A stretch of DNA of 64,000 bases, taken from NCBI RefSeq assembly GCF_000427465.1, contig NZ_ATYB01000008.1, positions 62,001 through 126,000 of the forward strand. Reading direction: 5' to 3'. Positions 34,960 to 44,432 of the stretch are shown here, in pieces (position 1 is the stretch's first letter; each line of letters starts with the position of its first letter). The notes beneath the pieces were generated by a model, which was not told where the DNA came from, did no database searches, and saw only the letters and a list, made by a program, of their open reading frames with translations. The stretch comes from Sinorhizobium arboris LMG 14919 (GTDB lineage: Bacteria > Pseudomonadota > Alphaproteobacteria > Rhizobiales > Rhizobiaceae). The translations under genes were made by a program, and so were the position numbers.

Positions 34960-36228
34960 ATGAGCACTCCCAAGAGACGGCAGGACCGCAGCGAACCGGG
35001 GTCGAGGTACTCGACAAGCCCGTGCGGCGTCGGGCCCGCGCCAAACGTCTCGCGCGGAAGGCTCGCAGCGACCGCGATCGCCGGCGCGATCGCCATGGCG
35101 GTGGCTATGGGATTCGGCCGGTTCTCCTATACGCCCATCCTGCCGGCAATGATGGCCGACACCGGTCTTTCGCCCGCTGATGCAGGCCTTGTTGCCTCGG
35201 CAAACTTCATTGGATATCTCGCAGGCGCGGTTCTCGCAGGTTATGGCTGGGCGCATGGCCGCGAACGCGGGATTGGTCTTGCGGCGCTCGTTGCGACAAC
35301 GCTGCTGCTCGCGGCAATGGGGCTTACATCCTCGGTGCTCGCCTATTCCATCATCCGCCTTCTTGCGGGGCTGGCGAGCGCCTTTGCGATGATCTTCATC
35401 TCGGGGATAGTTCTGGGGCAGGGGAGCGCCGCCAGATCAGTGCACGTGCCGTCAGTGCATTTCGGCGGCGTCGGTTTTGGCATTGCGTTATCCTCAATCG
35501 CGGTCTGGGCCGCACCGCTGGCAGGTGGCGGGCGCTTTTCGATGGCGCAGGCCGACTGGTTCGTGGGCGCGCTCGTCGCGCTGGCGGGTACTGTCCTGGT
35601 GGCTGCGCTGCTGCCGGAGAGCCGTCATACCGCCAATGGCGGCCGACCGGAGGCGCCGCTCGTCCCATCGCGGCCGCTCACGGCGATGACGCTCACCTAT
35701 GGCTTTTTCGGCTTCGGCTACGTGATCACCGCCACCTTCCTCGTTACCATGGCGCGCGACGCAAGCGGCGGCCACAGCGTCGAGTTCCTCGCCTGGCTGA
35801 CTACCGGCGTCAGCGCTGCGCTGTCGGTTTATCTCTGGCGGTTCGCCGTGCCGCGCTTCGGGCTGGTCGGTGTCTATGCGGCCGGCCTGCTGGTCGAGGC
35901 GGCGGGCCTCGTTCTGACGGTTTCTTTGCCCTCTCCTTATGCACCGCTCGTCGGCGGGTTGATGCTCGGCGCAACCTTCATGATGGTCACGGCCTATGGC
36001 CTCCAGATCGGCCGGCAACTCGCCCCCGAAAGCCCGCGCCGGGCACTCGCCTTCATGACCGCCGCCTTCGGGATCGGCCAAATCGTGGGGCCACTGGTCG
36101 CCGGCTGGCTTGCGGAGCGGACCGGAAGCTACGCTCTGCCGACCTTGGCTGCGGCCGTCGTTCTCATGATCTGCGGGATCGTCGTCCTCGCTGAATTGCG
36201 CAGGATAAACGCCGCTTTGGTCCGGTGA
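34960..36228 (+). CDS. MFS transporter, YbfB/YjiJ family
   Basis: A 422-residue protein with a 30-residue polar N-terminus and about twelve transmembrane helices. The conserved start of this MFS subfamily, GFGRFSYTPILPAMMAD, is clear, as are GWAHGRERGIG between helices 2 and 3 and GQIVGPLVAGWLAERTG near the end. These are uncharacterised exporters in the inner membrane. The gene may start later than 34960, because the first 30 residues are not typical, but no better Met is available before the first helix. Confidence 0.82.
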   Translation: MSTPKRRQDRSEPGSRYSTSPCGVGPAPNVSRGRLAATAIAGAIAMAVAMGFGRFSYTPILPAMMADTGLSPADAGLVASANFIGYLAGAVLAGYGWAHGRERGIGLAALVATTLLLAAMGLTSSVLAYSIIRLLAGLASAFAMIFISGIVLGQGSAARSVHVPSVHFGGVGFGIALSSIAVWAAPLAGGGRFSMAQADWFVGALVALAGTVLVAALLPESRHTANGGRPEAPLVPSRPLTAMTLTYGFFGFGYVITATFLVTMARDASGGHSVEFLAWLTTGVSAALSVYLWRFAVPRFGLVGVYAAGLLVEAAGLVLTVSLPSPYAPLVGGLMLGATFMMVTAYGLQIGRQLAPESPRRALAFMTAAFGIGQIVGPLVAGWLAERTGSYALPTLAAAVVLMICGIVVLAELRRINAALVR

Positions 36229-36382
36229 CCGGTCCTCACGAGGCTGGGACAGCCAGCGTCGGCAGTCACATGAAATAACAGTAACATTCGCATTCCGTAA
36301 TTGTTGCGCAATGTGAATTGCCCTAGTTTCGGCGCATCAGGAGTGAAGTCCTTGATGCTCCCCGAAACGAGAGTGCCGTCCC

Positions 36383-37645
36383 TTGTTCCAATCCTTCTTC
36401 CCCAAGCCGAAGCTGTTTTTCATATCTTCCGCCGTCTGGAGCCTGCTCGCCGTTCTTGTCTGGTATGCCGGAGGGCGGGACATCGGCGCGTATTTCGGCT
36501 TGCCGCCGCTTCCTCCAGGGCAGGAGCCTATCATCGGGGTATCCGTTTTCTGGACGGCACCCTTCCTCTGGTTTTATCTATACTATGCGGTGGTAGTGGC
36601 GATTTTTGCGGGGTTCTGGTTCGCATACAGCCCGCACAGGTGGCAATATTGGTCCGTTCTCGGTTCGGCACTGATCATCTTCAACACCTACTTTTCGGTT
36701 CAGGTCAGCGTCGCCTTCAATGCCTGGTACGGCCCGTTCTACGACATGATCCAGCAGGCGCTTGCGCGGACGGCACCGGTCACGGCCGAACAACTTTATC
36801 TGGGAATGCTCAGCGTCTCCGGCATCGCGTTCCTGGCGGTTACCGTGGGTGTTCTGAACCTCTTCTTCGTCAGTCACTACATCTTTCGCTGGCGGACCGC
36901 GATGAACGAGTACTATGTCTCGCACTGGCCGAGGCTGCGACATGTCGAGGGCGCATCGCAGCGTGTGCAGGAAGATACGATGCGATTTTCCACCACTGTG
37001 GAAAGGCTCGGTGTCGGTCTGGTGAGTTCGATTATGACGTTGATCGCCTTCCTCCCGGTTCTCTTCAAGTTTTCCGAGCAGGTGAATGTGCTGCCGGTCG
37101 TCGGCGAGATACCCCACGCGCTTGTGTGGGCCGCGATCTCATGGTCGCTGTTCGGAACGGTCTTCCTCGCCGTCGTGGGTATAAAACTTCCGGGACTCGA
37201 ATTTCGCAACCAGCGCGTCGAAGCCGCCTACCGGAAGGAACTGGTCTATGGCGAGGACCATGAAGACCGTGCCGATCCGATAACGCTCGCACAGCTCTTC
37301 GAAAATGTCAGGCGCAACTATTTCCGCCTGTATTTCCATTATATGTATTTCAATATTGCTCGTATTTTCTACCTTCAGGCGGACAACCTGTTCGGCACTT
37401 TCGTGCTGGTGCCGTCGATCGTGGCGGGGAAGCTCACGCTCGGCGTCATGAACCAGGTCCTGAATGTGTTCGCGCAGGTGCGCGACTCCTTCCAGTATCT
37501 CGTCAATTCCTGGACGACGATCGTCGAGCTCCTTTCAATCTACAAGCGACTTAAAGCCTTCGAGTCGGTGCTGGACGACGCGCCGCTGCCTGACATTGAC
37601 CGACAATTCCTCGACGCCGGCAGAAAGGAAGAGCTGGCGCTGTAA
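36383..37645 (+). CDS. bacA: BacA, SbmA-type peptide transporter
   Basis: A 420-residue SbmA/BacA protein, beginning [12 protein letters not shown] and including [54 protein letters not shown] and [20 protein letters not shown]. It is a proton-driven importer of the inner membrane, and in rhizobia BacA imports plant NCR peptides and is needed for bacteroid survival in IRLC legumes; it also affects very-long-chain lipid A. The start is a TTG at 36383 with GAGAGTG upstream; no in-frame ATG fits. It ends 9 bases before the convergent deacetylase gene. Confidence 0.95.
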   Translation: MFQSFFPKPKLFFISSAVWSLLAVLVWYAGGRDIGAYFGLPPLPPGQEPIIGVSVFWTAPFLWFYLYYAVVVAIFAGFWFAYSPHRWQYWSVLGSALIIFNTYFSVQVSVAFNAWYGPFYDMIQQALARTAPVTAEQLYLGMLSVSGIAFLAVTVGVLNLFFVSHYIFRWRTAMNEYYVSHWPRLRHVEGASQRVQEDTMRFSTTVERLGVGLVSSIMTLIAFLPVLFKFSEQVNVLPVVGEIPHALVWAAISWSLFGTVFLAVVGIKLPGLEFRNQRVEAAYRKELVYGEDHEDRADPITLAQLFENVRRNYFRLYFHYMYFNIARIFYLQADNLFGTFVLVPSIVAGKLTLGVMNQVLNVFAQVRDSFQYLVNSWTTIVELLSIYKRLKAFESVLDDAPLPDIDRQFLDAGRKEELAL

Positions 37646-37654
37646 CGGCGGACA

Positions 37655-38659
37655 TCAGAAGGCGGAGCGATCCGCCTTCTTTCTGGCATCCTCGATCAGC
37701 GGCAGGGCCTCGGCGTAGCTGACACAGGCGACGTCGCGCGTGCTGCAGGTTTCCGAGAGAAAGCGATCGAGCGCCCGCCAATAGGCGCCGCCGTTCATTT
37801 CGACGAAGTGGAAACCGAGCTGAAGGGGTATCCGGTCGCCTTCGTATTCCCTCCGGAAGGCATCGCGGAAGGCTGCAAGGGTCCGCTCCTCGAAGCGGGC
37901 GCTGTCGCGTTTGTTCTCGACCCCCATCGAATGGCGGACGAAGAGATTGTAATCCATGCCGATCACCGGGCGATGGGAGGGGCCTTCCGGGATGAGCGGC
38001 AGGCCGAAGCGCGGCAGACCGTCAGCAAAGCTGGGCCAGCCTGGTCCCTTGGTGACGAGGCTTGCGTCATAGTCGAAGCCGAAAGCCTCGAGCGCGGGCA
38101 TGAGGCCGTCGCTCACCGACAGGTAAGGGGCGCGGAACCCCTTGATGCCCTGCCTTGCGAAGCCAGCCCAGCCTTCCGGCTCGTCCTCCGGTCTGCCCGC
38201 CATTTCCCAGGCGCCGGCGAGCGCTTCACGAAAGGCGGAAAACTCCCGCTCCCAATCGGCCTTGCTCCAGTCTTTGCCGTCGAAATGGCCACAGGCGTGG
38301 CTGCCGATATCGTGCCCTTCAAGATGCGCCTGCCAGATATGGCCGGCGCGGATCGCGATCTCCTCGCGGGTTTGCGCGAAGCCGACATTCGAACGTCCCT
38401 GCTTCTGCCCGGGCGGCCGGTAGGTCTGCTTCCCATCGGCCTTCGTCATCAGGAAGGTGCAGGAGAGGAAATAGGTGAAATGCGCGCCCGTGCGCCTCGC
38501 CATGGCAAGGCTTTTCTCCCAGAGCGCATTGTCGTGGGCGCCGTCGAAGGAGATGACGACGAGCTGTTTGCCGTTCGGCGGATGGGGTGCCGGCGGCGGA
38601 TCGGCAAGGGCGAGAGCGGGAAAAAGGGCGAGGGAGAATGCGACAGGAATGCGAATCAT
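37655..38659 (-). CDS. Secreted polysaccharide deacetylase-like protein
   Basis: A 334-residue protein with a signal peptide (IPVAFSLALFPALALA) and a NodB-like barrel: LVVISFDGAHDNALWEKS with the first Asp, the metal-binding HDIGSHACGHFDG with His residues, and FRAPYLSVSDGLMP. The following SLVTKGPGW and LGFHFVEMNGG complete the fold. It would hydrolyse N-acetyl groups from a glycan in the periplasm; the substrate is not known. Gene is convergent with bacA and 9 bases from it, and divergent from the NnrU gene. Confidence 0.85.
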   Translation of the reverse strand: MIRIPVAFSLALFPALALADPPPAPHPPNGKQLVVISFDGAHDNALWEKSLAMARRTGAHFTYFLSCTFLMTKADGKQTYRPPGQKQGRSNVGFAQTREEIAIRAGHIWQAHLEGHDIGSHACGHFDGKDWSKADWEREFSAFREALAGAWEMAGRPEDEPEGWAGFARQGIKGFRAPYLSVSDGLMPALEAFGFDYDASLVTKGPGWPSFADGLPRFGLPLIPEGPSHRPVIGMDYNLFVRHSMGVENKRDSARFEERTLAAFRDAFRREYEGDRIPLQLGFHFVEMNGGAYWRALDRFLSETCSTRDVACVSYAEALPLIEDARKKADRSAF

Positions 38660-38818
38660 GTTTCAACTGTGACGTTTGGTTTCGTCGCAGTTGGTCGGAA
38701 ATTGCGGCAATCCTTTGATTGGGCTGGAAAATAGGCGCTATCGAAGGTAGTGCGTAGGTAGACGGATCGGCAAAGCGCGGCGCTGTAGCGGTCCGACATC
38801 TCGAACAAGCGGTGACCC

Positions 38819-39403
38819 ATGGCCATACTCGTTCTCGGCATCATCATATTTCTCGGCATGCACCTCATCCGCGTGGTCGCGCCCGGCTTTCGCGCCGGCG
38901 TCATCGAAAGTCGCGGCAAGGGCACCTGGATGGGGCTTTATGCGATCGTCAGCCTCGTCGGACTCTGTCTCATCATCTACGGATTTGGCCAGGCGCGGGG
39001 CGAAACGGGGATGCTCTACAACCCGCCGGTGTTCCTGCGCCATATCGCGCTCCTGCTGATGCTCGTGGCCTTCATCGTGCTTGCGGCCGGTTTCCTGCCG
39101 GCTGGCCGCATCGCCGTCGCGCTCAAGCATCCGCAGATCCTCTCGATCAAGATATGGGCGCTCGCGCATCTCCTCGCGAATGGCGAGACGTCTTCGGTCC
39201 TGCTCTTCGGTTCCTTTCTCGCATGGGCGGTGATCCTGCGCATCTCGTTGAAGCGGCGCGAACGGGCCGGCGAGAAGGTTCTTCCCGTTTTCAAGTCGGC
39301 GCGCAACGACGTCCTGGCGGTCGTCATCGGCACCGCCGCCTACGCGCTCTTCGTCTGGAAGCTTCATGAGCTTCTGATAGGCGTTCAGCCGGTGGGACTC
39401 TAA
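38819..39403 (+). CDS. NnrU-family membrane protein
   Basis: A 194-residue integral membrane protein with about five helices, starting AILVLGIIIFLGMHLIRVVAP, the typical NnrU opening, with HLLANGETSSVLLFGSFLAWA near the third and fourth helices (His and Asn/Glu residues of the family). NnrU was first described beside denitrification genes, but many relatives, as here, are not in such clusters. Start ATG 38819 needs no special comment. The role is not known; haem-linked membrane oxidoreductase activity has been suggested for relatives. Confidence 0.85.
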   Translation: MAILVLGIIIFLGMHLIRVVAPGFRAGVIESRGKGTWMGLYAIVSLVGLCLIIYGFGQARGETGMLYNPPVFLRHIALLLMLVAFIVLAAGFLPAGRIAVALKHPQILSIKIWALAHLLANGETSSVLLFGSFLAWAVILRISLKRRERAGEKVLPVFKSARNDVLAVVIGTAAYALFVWKLHELLIGVQPVGL

Positions 39404-39489
39404 ATGTCGATCTCCCCCTTACATCAGGCGCAAAATCGGGTAGAAGGCGCCAACTTCTCTAGATCAGGGCCGCGCGGCCGGGACAGGAC

Positions 39490-40158
39490 ATGGTAAACCA
39501 GGACGACAGCTTTATCCGCGAGGTGAACGACGAACTCCGCTCGGACCAGATGAAGGCCGTCTGGACGCGTTTCGGCGGTATCATCATCGGGATTGCCGTT
39601 TTGATCGTGCTCGGCACCGTCGGCAAGGTCGGTTACGATTACTGGCAGGAATCGTCCTCGTCTCAATCGGGCGACGCCTTCCTCGCAGCACTCAACCTTG
39701 CCCGGGAGAACAAGTCCGATGAGGCGCTCGCCGCGCTGACCGAGCTGGAGAAGGACGGTTACGGGTCCTATCCGGTTCTGGCGCGACTGCGCGTAGCGAC
39801 GCTGCAGGCGCAAAAGGGTGAAACGGACGCGGCAGTCGCGGCGTTCTCCGAGATCGGCAGGGATACGCGCATTCCGGCAGCGCTCCGCGATGCAGCGCGG
39901 TTGCGCGCGGCCTATCTGCTAATCGATGCGGGAACCTACGAGCAGGTCTCCTCCGAGGTCGAGCAGCTGGCCGTTCCGCAGAACGCCATGCGTCATTCCG
40001 CCCGCGAGGCGCTCGGGCTTTCGGCCTACAAGGCCGGGGACCATGCGAAGGCGAAGAGCTGGTTCCAGCAGATCGTCGACGACGCGCAAAGCCCGCGAGG
40101 CATCATGAATCGGGCGCAAATGCTGCTGGACGTGATCGCATCGACGGGCAAGGCCTGA
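39490..40158 (+). CDS. TPR protein, YfgM-like (single-pass membrane)
   Basis: A 222-residue protein with one N-terminal transmembrane helix (GGIIIGIAVLIVLGTVGKV, about 29-47) and a periplasmic TPR_21-type domain. It is in the position of YfgM, an accessory to the Sec translocon and outer-membrane assembly, next to der. In many proteobacteria bamB stands between yfgM and der; here the two are separated only by a 54-base tandem duplication. The TGA stop is immediately followed by the repeat TGCATGTCGCCCAAAA. Confidence 0.82.
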   Translation: MVNQDDSFIREVNDELRSDQMKAVWTRFGGIIIGIAVLIVLGTVGKVGYDYWQESSSSQSGDAFLAALNLARENKSDEALAALTELEKDGYGSYPVLARLRVATLQAQKGETDAAVAAFSEIGRDTRIPAALRDAARLRAAYLLIDAGTYEQVSSEVEQLAVPQNAMRHSAREALGLSAYKAGDHAKAKSWFQQIVDDAQSPRGIMNRAQMLLDVIASTGKA

Positions 40159-40159
40159 T

Positions 40160-40256
40160 GCATGTCGCCCAAAAGTGCGCAGCGGTTTTGGGATAACGAC
40201 ATGCACAGAAAGAGCATGTCGCCCAAAAGTGCGCAGCGGTTTTGGGATAACGACAT
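40160..40256 (+). repeat. Perfect tandem duplication of a 43-base element
   Basis: GCATGTCGCCCAAAAGTGCG and following bases to ATAACGACAT occur identically at 40160-40202 and 40214-40256 with an 11-base spacer (period 54). A diverged third copy lies at 14963-15004. All copies begin with TGCATG; the first begins directly after the TPR-gene stop. It is a rhizobial mosaic element that has been duplicated in tandem upstream of der. Confidence 0.9.
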
Positions 40257-40330
40257 ATACAAAGACAGAAACTTAAAGCGCGCCATGTGAGTTCTGTTTG
40301 AACGCGACGCGCTTTGGCACGGATTTCAAG

Positions 40331-41761
40331 ATGAGCTTCACTGTCGCCATTATCGGGCGCCCCAATGTCGGCAAATCCACCTTGTTCAACCGTCTGGTTG
40401 GCAAGAAGCTGGCGCTTGTCGACGACACGCCGGGGGTTACCCGTGACCGGCGTCCGGGCGACGCGAAGCTGGTCGATCTCAAGTTCCGCATCATCGATAC
40501 AGCCGGTCTGGAGCAATCGTCGCCCGACAGCCTCCAGGGACGGATGTGGGCGCAGACCGAAGCGGCGATCGACGAGGCGGATCTGTCGCTCTTCGTCGTA
40601 GATGCCAAGGCCGGTCTCACCCCGGCAGACGAAACGCTCGCCGAAATGCTGCGCCGCCGCGGCAAGCCTGTCGTTGTCGTCGCCAACAAGTCCGAGGCGC
40701 GCGGCGCCGAGGGCGGCTTCTACGACGCCTTCACGCTCGGCCTTGGTGAGCCCTGCCCGATCTCGGCCGAACACGGCCAGGGCATGCTTGACCTGCGCGA
40801 TGCGATCGTCGCGGCGCTCGGCGAGGAAAGGGCGTTCCCGCCGGCGGAAGACGTTGCCGAGACGAATGTGGACGTCCGCGCCGACGCCGGCGAAGGAGCG
40901 GGGGACGAGGAAGTCGAACCCGCCTATGACGAGACCAAACCGCTCCGGGTGGCGATCGTCGGCCGTCCGAATGCCGGAAAGTCGACGCTGATCAATCGCT
41001 TTCTTGGCGAAGACCGGCTGCTGACGGGGCCGGAGGCGGGGATTACCCGCGACTCCATCTCCGTCGAATGGGAGTGGCGCGGCCGCACGATCAAGATGTT
41101 CGATACGGCCGGCATGCGCCGCAAGGCAAAGGTGCAGGAGAAGCTGGAAAAGCTCTCGGTCGCCGATGCGCTGCGTGCCATCCGCTTCGCCGAGACCGTC
41201 GTGATCGTCTTTGACGCTACGATCCCCTTCGAGAAGCAGGATCTCCAGATCGTCGATCTGGTGCTGCGAGAAGGGCGTGCAGCCGTGCTTGCCTTCAACA
41301 AATGGGATCTTGTCGAAAACTGGCAGGCGCTGCTTGCCGACCTGCGCGAAAAGACCGAGCGGCTGTTGCCGCAGGCCCGCGGCATCCGTGCAGTGCCGAT
41401 CTCCGGCCATACCGGCTACGGCCTCGACCGTCTGATGCAGGCGATCATCGAAACGGACAAGGTCTGGAACAGGCGGATCTCGACGGCGCGCCTCAATCGC
41501 TGGTTGGAATCGCAGCAGGTGCAGCACCCGCCGCCGGCCGTTTCCGGCCGTCGCCTGAAGCTCAAATACATGACGCAGGTCAAGGCACGGCCACCGGGAT
41601 TCATGATTTCCTGCACCCGCCCCGAGGCGGTGCCGGAGTCCTACGCCCGCTATCTCATCAACGGGTTGCGAAACGACTTCGACCTGCCGGGCGTGCCGAT
41701 CCGCGTGCATTTCCGCGCATCGGAGAACCCTTATGAGTCGAAAGCGCGCAAGAATCGCTGA
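40331..41761 (+). CDS. der: Ribosome assembly GTPase Der (EngA)
   Basis: A 476-residue protein with two tandem GTPase domains and a C-terminal KH-like domain. First domain: [31 protein letters not shown]; second: [31 protein letters not shown]. The KH part includes [11 protein letters not shown]. Der is essential for 50S subunit assembly. ATG 40331 begins the family start [11 protein letters not shown]; the earlier TTG at 40298 is not plausible. In S. meliloti engA is one of the few essential genes on pSymB, so this locus marks that region or its chromosomal counterpart. Confidence 0.96.
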   Translation: MSFTVAIIGRPNVGKSTLFNRLVGKKLALVDDTPGVTRDRRPGDAKLVDLKFRIIDTAGLEQSSPDSLQGRMWAQTEAAIDEADLSLFVVDAKAGLTPADETLAEMLRRRGKPVVVVANKSEARGAEGGFYDAFTLGLGEPCPISAEHGQGMLDLRDAIVAALGEERAFPPAEDVAETNVDVRADAGEGAGDEEVEPAYDETKPLRVAIVGRPNAGKSTLINRFLGEDRLLTGPEAGITRDSISVEWEWRGRTIKMFDTAGMRRKAKVQEKLEKLSVADALRAIRFAETVVIVFDATIPFEKQDLQIVDLVLREGRAAVLAFNKWDLVENWQALLADLREKTERLLPQARGIRAVPISGHTGYGLDRLMQAIIETDKVWNRRISTARLNRWLESQQVQHPPPAVSGRRLKLKYMTQVKARPPGFMISCTRPEAVPESYARYLINGLRNDFDLPGVPIRVHFRASENPYESKARKNR

Positions 41762-42089
41762 TCCGCGGCCTTCCGGCAGCACCAGAAGAACTCACGTTTC
41801 GTTTCGCGTTGCGGCGCTTTTTGATACGATAGGCGTCTGTATTTAGAGTAAATCTATGTAGGAAGTAAGTTGATTTTCTTGCTGCCAGTCTGGGCTTGAT
41901 CTATAACTGAATCCATGATGCCGAACGAGCGAGCCGTGGCAGGACAGGCTTGCAGGCTGGGAAACGGCACGTGGCTCTGCGAGAATCGGGCCATCCACGT
42001 GGTCATTTTGATGTGTCTGGGTCGCGGGCGCGGACGAAGACCGCATGCTTTTCTCGTTTGCCGCGATCCTTCTCGAAAGCGATGTTCTC
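41762..42089. other. 328-base region before the Rrf2 gene, with an inverted repeat
   Basis: This gap contains no convincing gene. At 41841-41853 lies ATTTAGAGTAAAT, a five-base inverted repeat with a three-base centre in an AT-rich stretch, a possible Rrf2-type operator. A TTGATTTTCTTG run follows. The rest holds no clear promoter or repeat. Confidence 0.35.
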
Positions 42090-42545
42090 ATGCTGACAAA
42101 AAAGGGAAAATACGGTTTGAAGGCGATGGTTGATCTCGCCCAGCTTCAACCGGGCGAAACGGCTTTCATCACGGAAATCGCCCTTCGCAACAACTTGCCG
42201 AAGAAGTTTCTCGACACGATCATGCTCGAACTCAGGAATGCCGGCTTCCTTCGCTCGAAAAAGGGGCCGGGCGGTGGTTATGCGCTGGCGCGGCCCGCCT
42301 CCGAGATCCGCGTCGGACAGGTGATCCGCACGCTCGATGGACCTTTGGCGCCGATCCGCTGTGCGAGCCGCACCGCCTACGAGGTGTGCGATGACTGTTC
42401 CGATCCGGAGAATTGTCATGTTCGCCGTTCGATGATCGTCGTGCGCGATGCCGTCGCCGACATTCTCGACAACATGACGCTCGCGCAATTTGCCGCAAGC
42501 GAAAAAGATGCTGTTGTGGCCCCGCTCCTCAGCGAAGCGGGCTGA
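42090..42545 (+). CDS. Rrf2-family transcription regulator (CymR/IscR-like)
   Basis: A 151-residue winged-helix regulator starting LTKKGKYGLKAMVDLA, with the DNA-binding block NNLPKKFLDTIMLELRNAGF and GGGYALARP wing. Four cysteines follow at 91, 100, 103 and 109 (CASRTAYEVCDDCSDPENC), compared with three in IscR and RirA, so an Fe-S or thiol-sensing role is likely. ATG 42090 was chosen over 42045 because family alignment starts there. It is convergent with an SfnB-like gene; a sulfur or iron regulator is inferred. Confidence 0.85.
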   Translation: MLTKKGKYGLKAMVDLAQLQPGETAFITEIALRNNLPKKFLDTIMLELRNAGFLRSKKGPGGGYALARPASEIRVGQVIRTLDGPLAPIRCASRTAYEVCDDCSDPENCHVRRSMIVVRDAVADILDNMTLAQFAASEKDAVVAPLLSEAG

Positions 42546-42573
42546 GCACTTCGTTCAAGTATATCTTCTTTGC

Positions 42574-43788
42574 TCACAGTGACCCGTTGCGCGGCCGCAC
42601 GCCGTTGAGGTGATAATTGCCGACGAGGTGATGTTTCCAGCGCACCGGGTCCTGCAGCGTGTGGGCGCGGGCGTTGCGCCAAAAGCGATCGAGATTGAGC
42701 GCGACCTTCGCAGACGCGGTGCCGGCGAGGGCGAAAAGCGCATTGGCGGCCTCGAGCGCGGCCTCGGCGGCAAGGGCATTGGCGGCGGTGACCGCCAGGC
42801 TGGCTTCGATCGCGTGCTCTTCTGTTGCGTCAACCTGGGCGGTATCGACCTTGCGTCCGGCATGTTCGACGAGCGCGGTGGCCGCCTCGATGCGTATTGC
42901 GACTTCGCCGACCTTGGCGATCGTCAAAGCATCGTTCGATGCCCGCTCGAGGTCTTTGTCCGCGGGGGACGGTGCCGTATTTCGGGCGAGTTCGAGGGTC
43001 TCCCGGAAGGCCGCCCTTGCAATGCCGAGATCGACGCCGGCATGAATGATCTGGCTGATGGGACCGATCGTATTCGGTCGCTCGAAACCGCGATGATGCG
43101 GCACGACCGAACCAAGATCCACGGGAACGTTCTCAAGCACCACGGTACCGGTGCCGGTGACGCGCTGCCCGAAACTGTCCCAGTCGTCGATGATGCGAAC
43201 GCCTTCCGTTGCGCGCGCAACAAAGGACATGGTGATGCGGCCGGCCGCGTCGAGTGCGGAGATCGCGAGCCAATCGGCGAAGAGGACGCCCGTCGAATAT
43301 TGCTTCCGGCCGCCGATGCGATACCCGGCCCCATCCGCGGTGATCCGGGGTCCCTCGTCGGAAACGGTCTTGTTGCCGTCTTGCGAAAGTGCGCTGCCGA
43401 AGCGGTCGCCCGCCATCGCGCGACCGAAGAAAAACTGCTTCTGCTCTTCGGTGGCGTGCTGACGCAGCGCCTCGAGGGCGCAGAAATGGCCTTGCGGAAT
43501 CTGACCGATGGAGCTGTCGGCTTCCGACAGGATCGCCGTTACTTCGGCAAGCACGACGTTCGAAACGTCGATTCCCTCGTATTCCGACGGGATGCTGATC
43601 GCCAGCAGTCCTGATTGGGCCAACTGGTCGAGTTCGTCGTGGGGAAGGACGCGCTCAAGGTCGCGTTCGCTGGCGCGCTCGGCAAATCGGAACGCAAACT
43701 CCCTTGCAACCGCAAGGGCCTCTTCCTCGCTCTCGATGCGGTGCGGCACTGGCCTGCTCTTTCCGGCAAATTGCGAGATGCTTCCCAT
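42574..43788 (-). CDS. SfnB-like flavin-dependent oxidoreductase (acyl-CoA dehydrogenase fold)
   Basis: A 404-residue protein of the SfnB/DszC subgroup, which uses FMNH2 in an acyl-CoA dehydrogenase fold to attack organosulfur compounds. Features: LLAISIPSEYEGIDVSNVVL, GQIPQGHFCALEAL, VSFVARATEG-type strand SFVARATEGVRI, FGQRVTGTGTVVLENVPV and the C-terminal WRNARAHTLQDPVRWKHHLVG, all typical. ATG 43788 has GGAGGGA upstream; an in-frame Met 24 codons earlier lacks it. The gene is convergent with the Rrf2 regulator by 28 bases. Sulfur acquisition is inferred from the family. Confidence 0.82.
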   Translation of the reverse strand: MGSISQFAGKSRPVPHRIESEEEALAVAREFAFRFAERASERDLERVLPHDELDQLAQSGLLAISIPSEYEGIDVSNVVLAEVTAILSEADSSIGQIPQGHFCALEALRQHATEEQKQFFFGRAMAGDRFGSALSQDGNKTVSDEGPRITADGAGYRIGGRKQYSTGVLFADWLAISALDAAGRITMSFVARATEGVRIIDDWDSFGQRVTGTGTVVLENVPVDLGSVVPHHRGFERPNTIGPISQIIHAGVDLGIARAAFRETLELARNTAPSPADKDLERASNDALTIAKVGEVAIRIEAATALVEHAGRKVDTAQVDATEEHAIEASLAVTAANALAAEAALEAANALFALAGTASAKVALNLDRFWRNARAHTLQDPVRWKHHLVGNYHLNGVRPRNGSL

Positions 43789-44432
43789 CTTTGTCCCTCC
43801 ACGGAGCATGGCCGGTTTGCCTGGCTTAAGGTCGCGGTGTGATCGACCGCTCGCGTCCACGCATCTCGCAGTTTTTTGCGCTGCATTGTTCGCCGCTCAT
43901 TTAGTATGGAGCAGCCGCTAAATTCTTCCAGCCCCTCCGGCGGAGCGGGCCGCGCAGGTGGGCGTCACGAATGGTCGCCACTCGGGCAGGTGAAATGCCC
44001 TGCAATTACAGTAGTTTACATATCCCGGTGACCGGCCGCTGCCCGGTTTTTGAAGAAAATCGCTTGCCGTGGAGGAAGTTTGCAATAGAATACAAAAATT
44101 GTAGATTATTCGCAGAAGGACGACCATAACCGAAACGCTGCCCGCATGTTTGTTACGTCGGAACCGATTTGAGGGTACAACATGCAGGAACTGAAATGTT
44201 GCAGCGGTCACCACGTGCATGGGGCGGCATTCCGTGCCGCCGAGGAAGTAGAAATATCTCGCTTGAAGCGGGAATGTGGCGCAAGGCGTTCTGGACGGCG
44301 CGTTGTTCCGGTAAATCCCGGCTGGTGAGCGGCATACTCTTGAAAATCAACTACAGCTTTTGTGTGTCTCGAAGTCCTGCTTAAGAGTTGCCCCGATCAT
44401 GGAGCGACAACTAGCTCGCGAAAGGAGCTCAC
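43789..44432. other. 644-base intergenic region, mostly AT-richer
   Basis: Between the divergent SfnB-like gene and the first FAD/NAD(P)-binding gene. It is AT-richer than its surroundings (for example 44070-44115) and should hold both promoters. One candidate small ORF (44182-44328) is listed separately. No palindromic mosaic element or RNA gene was recognised. Confidence 0.4.
44182..44328 (+). CDS. Candidate 48-residue small protein with CCSGHH motif
   Basis: ATG 44182 is preceded at good spacing by GAGGGT. The product starts MQELKCCSGHHVHGAAF and ends RRVVPVNPGW, with two Cys and three His in its first twelve residues followed by an Arg/Glu-rich helix. It has no match I know. The Cys/His cluster could bind a metal. 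It lies alone upstream of the FAD/NAD(P) gene pair. It may instead be part of a leader; evidence for translation is only the ribosome site. Confidence 0.3.
   Translation: MQELKCCSGHHVHGAAFRAAEEVEISRLKRECGARRSGRRVVPVNPGW

Noticed and set aside
40103..41782. Minus-strand frame of 559 codons opposite der
   Set aside because: Antisense to der; it also translates through the tandem duplication, giving repeated peptide blocks with no family resemblance.
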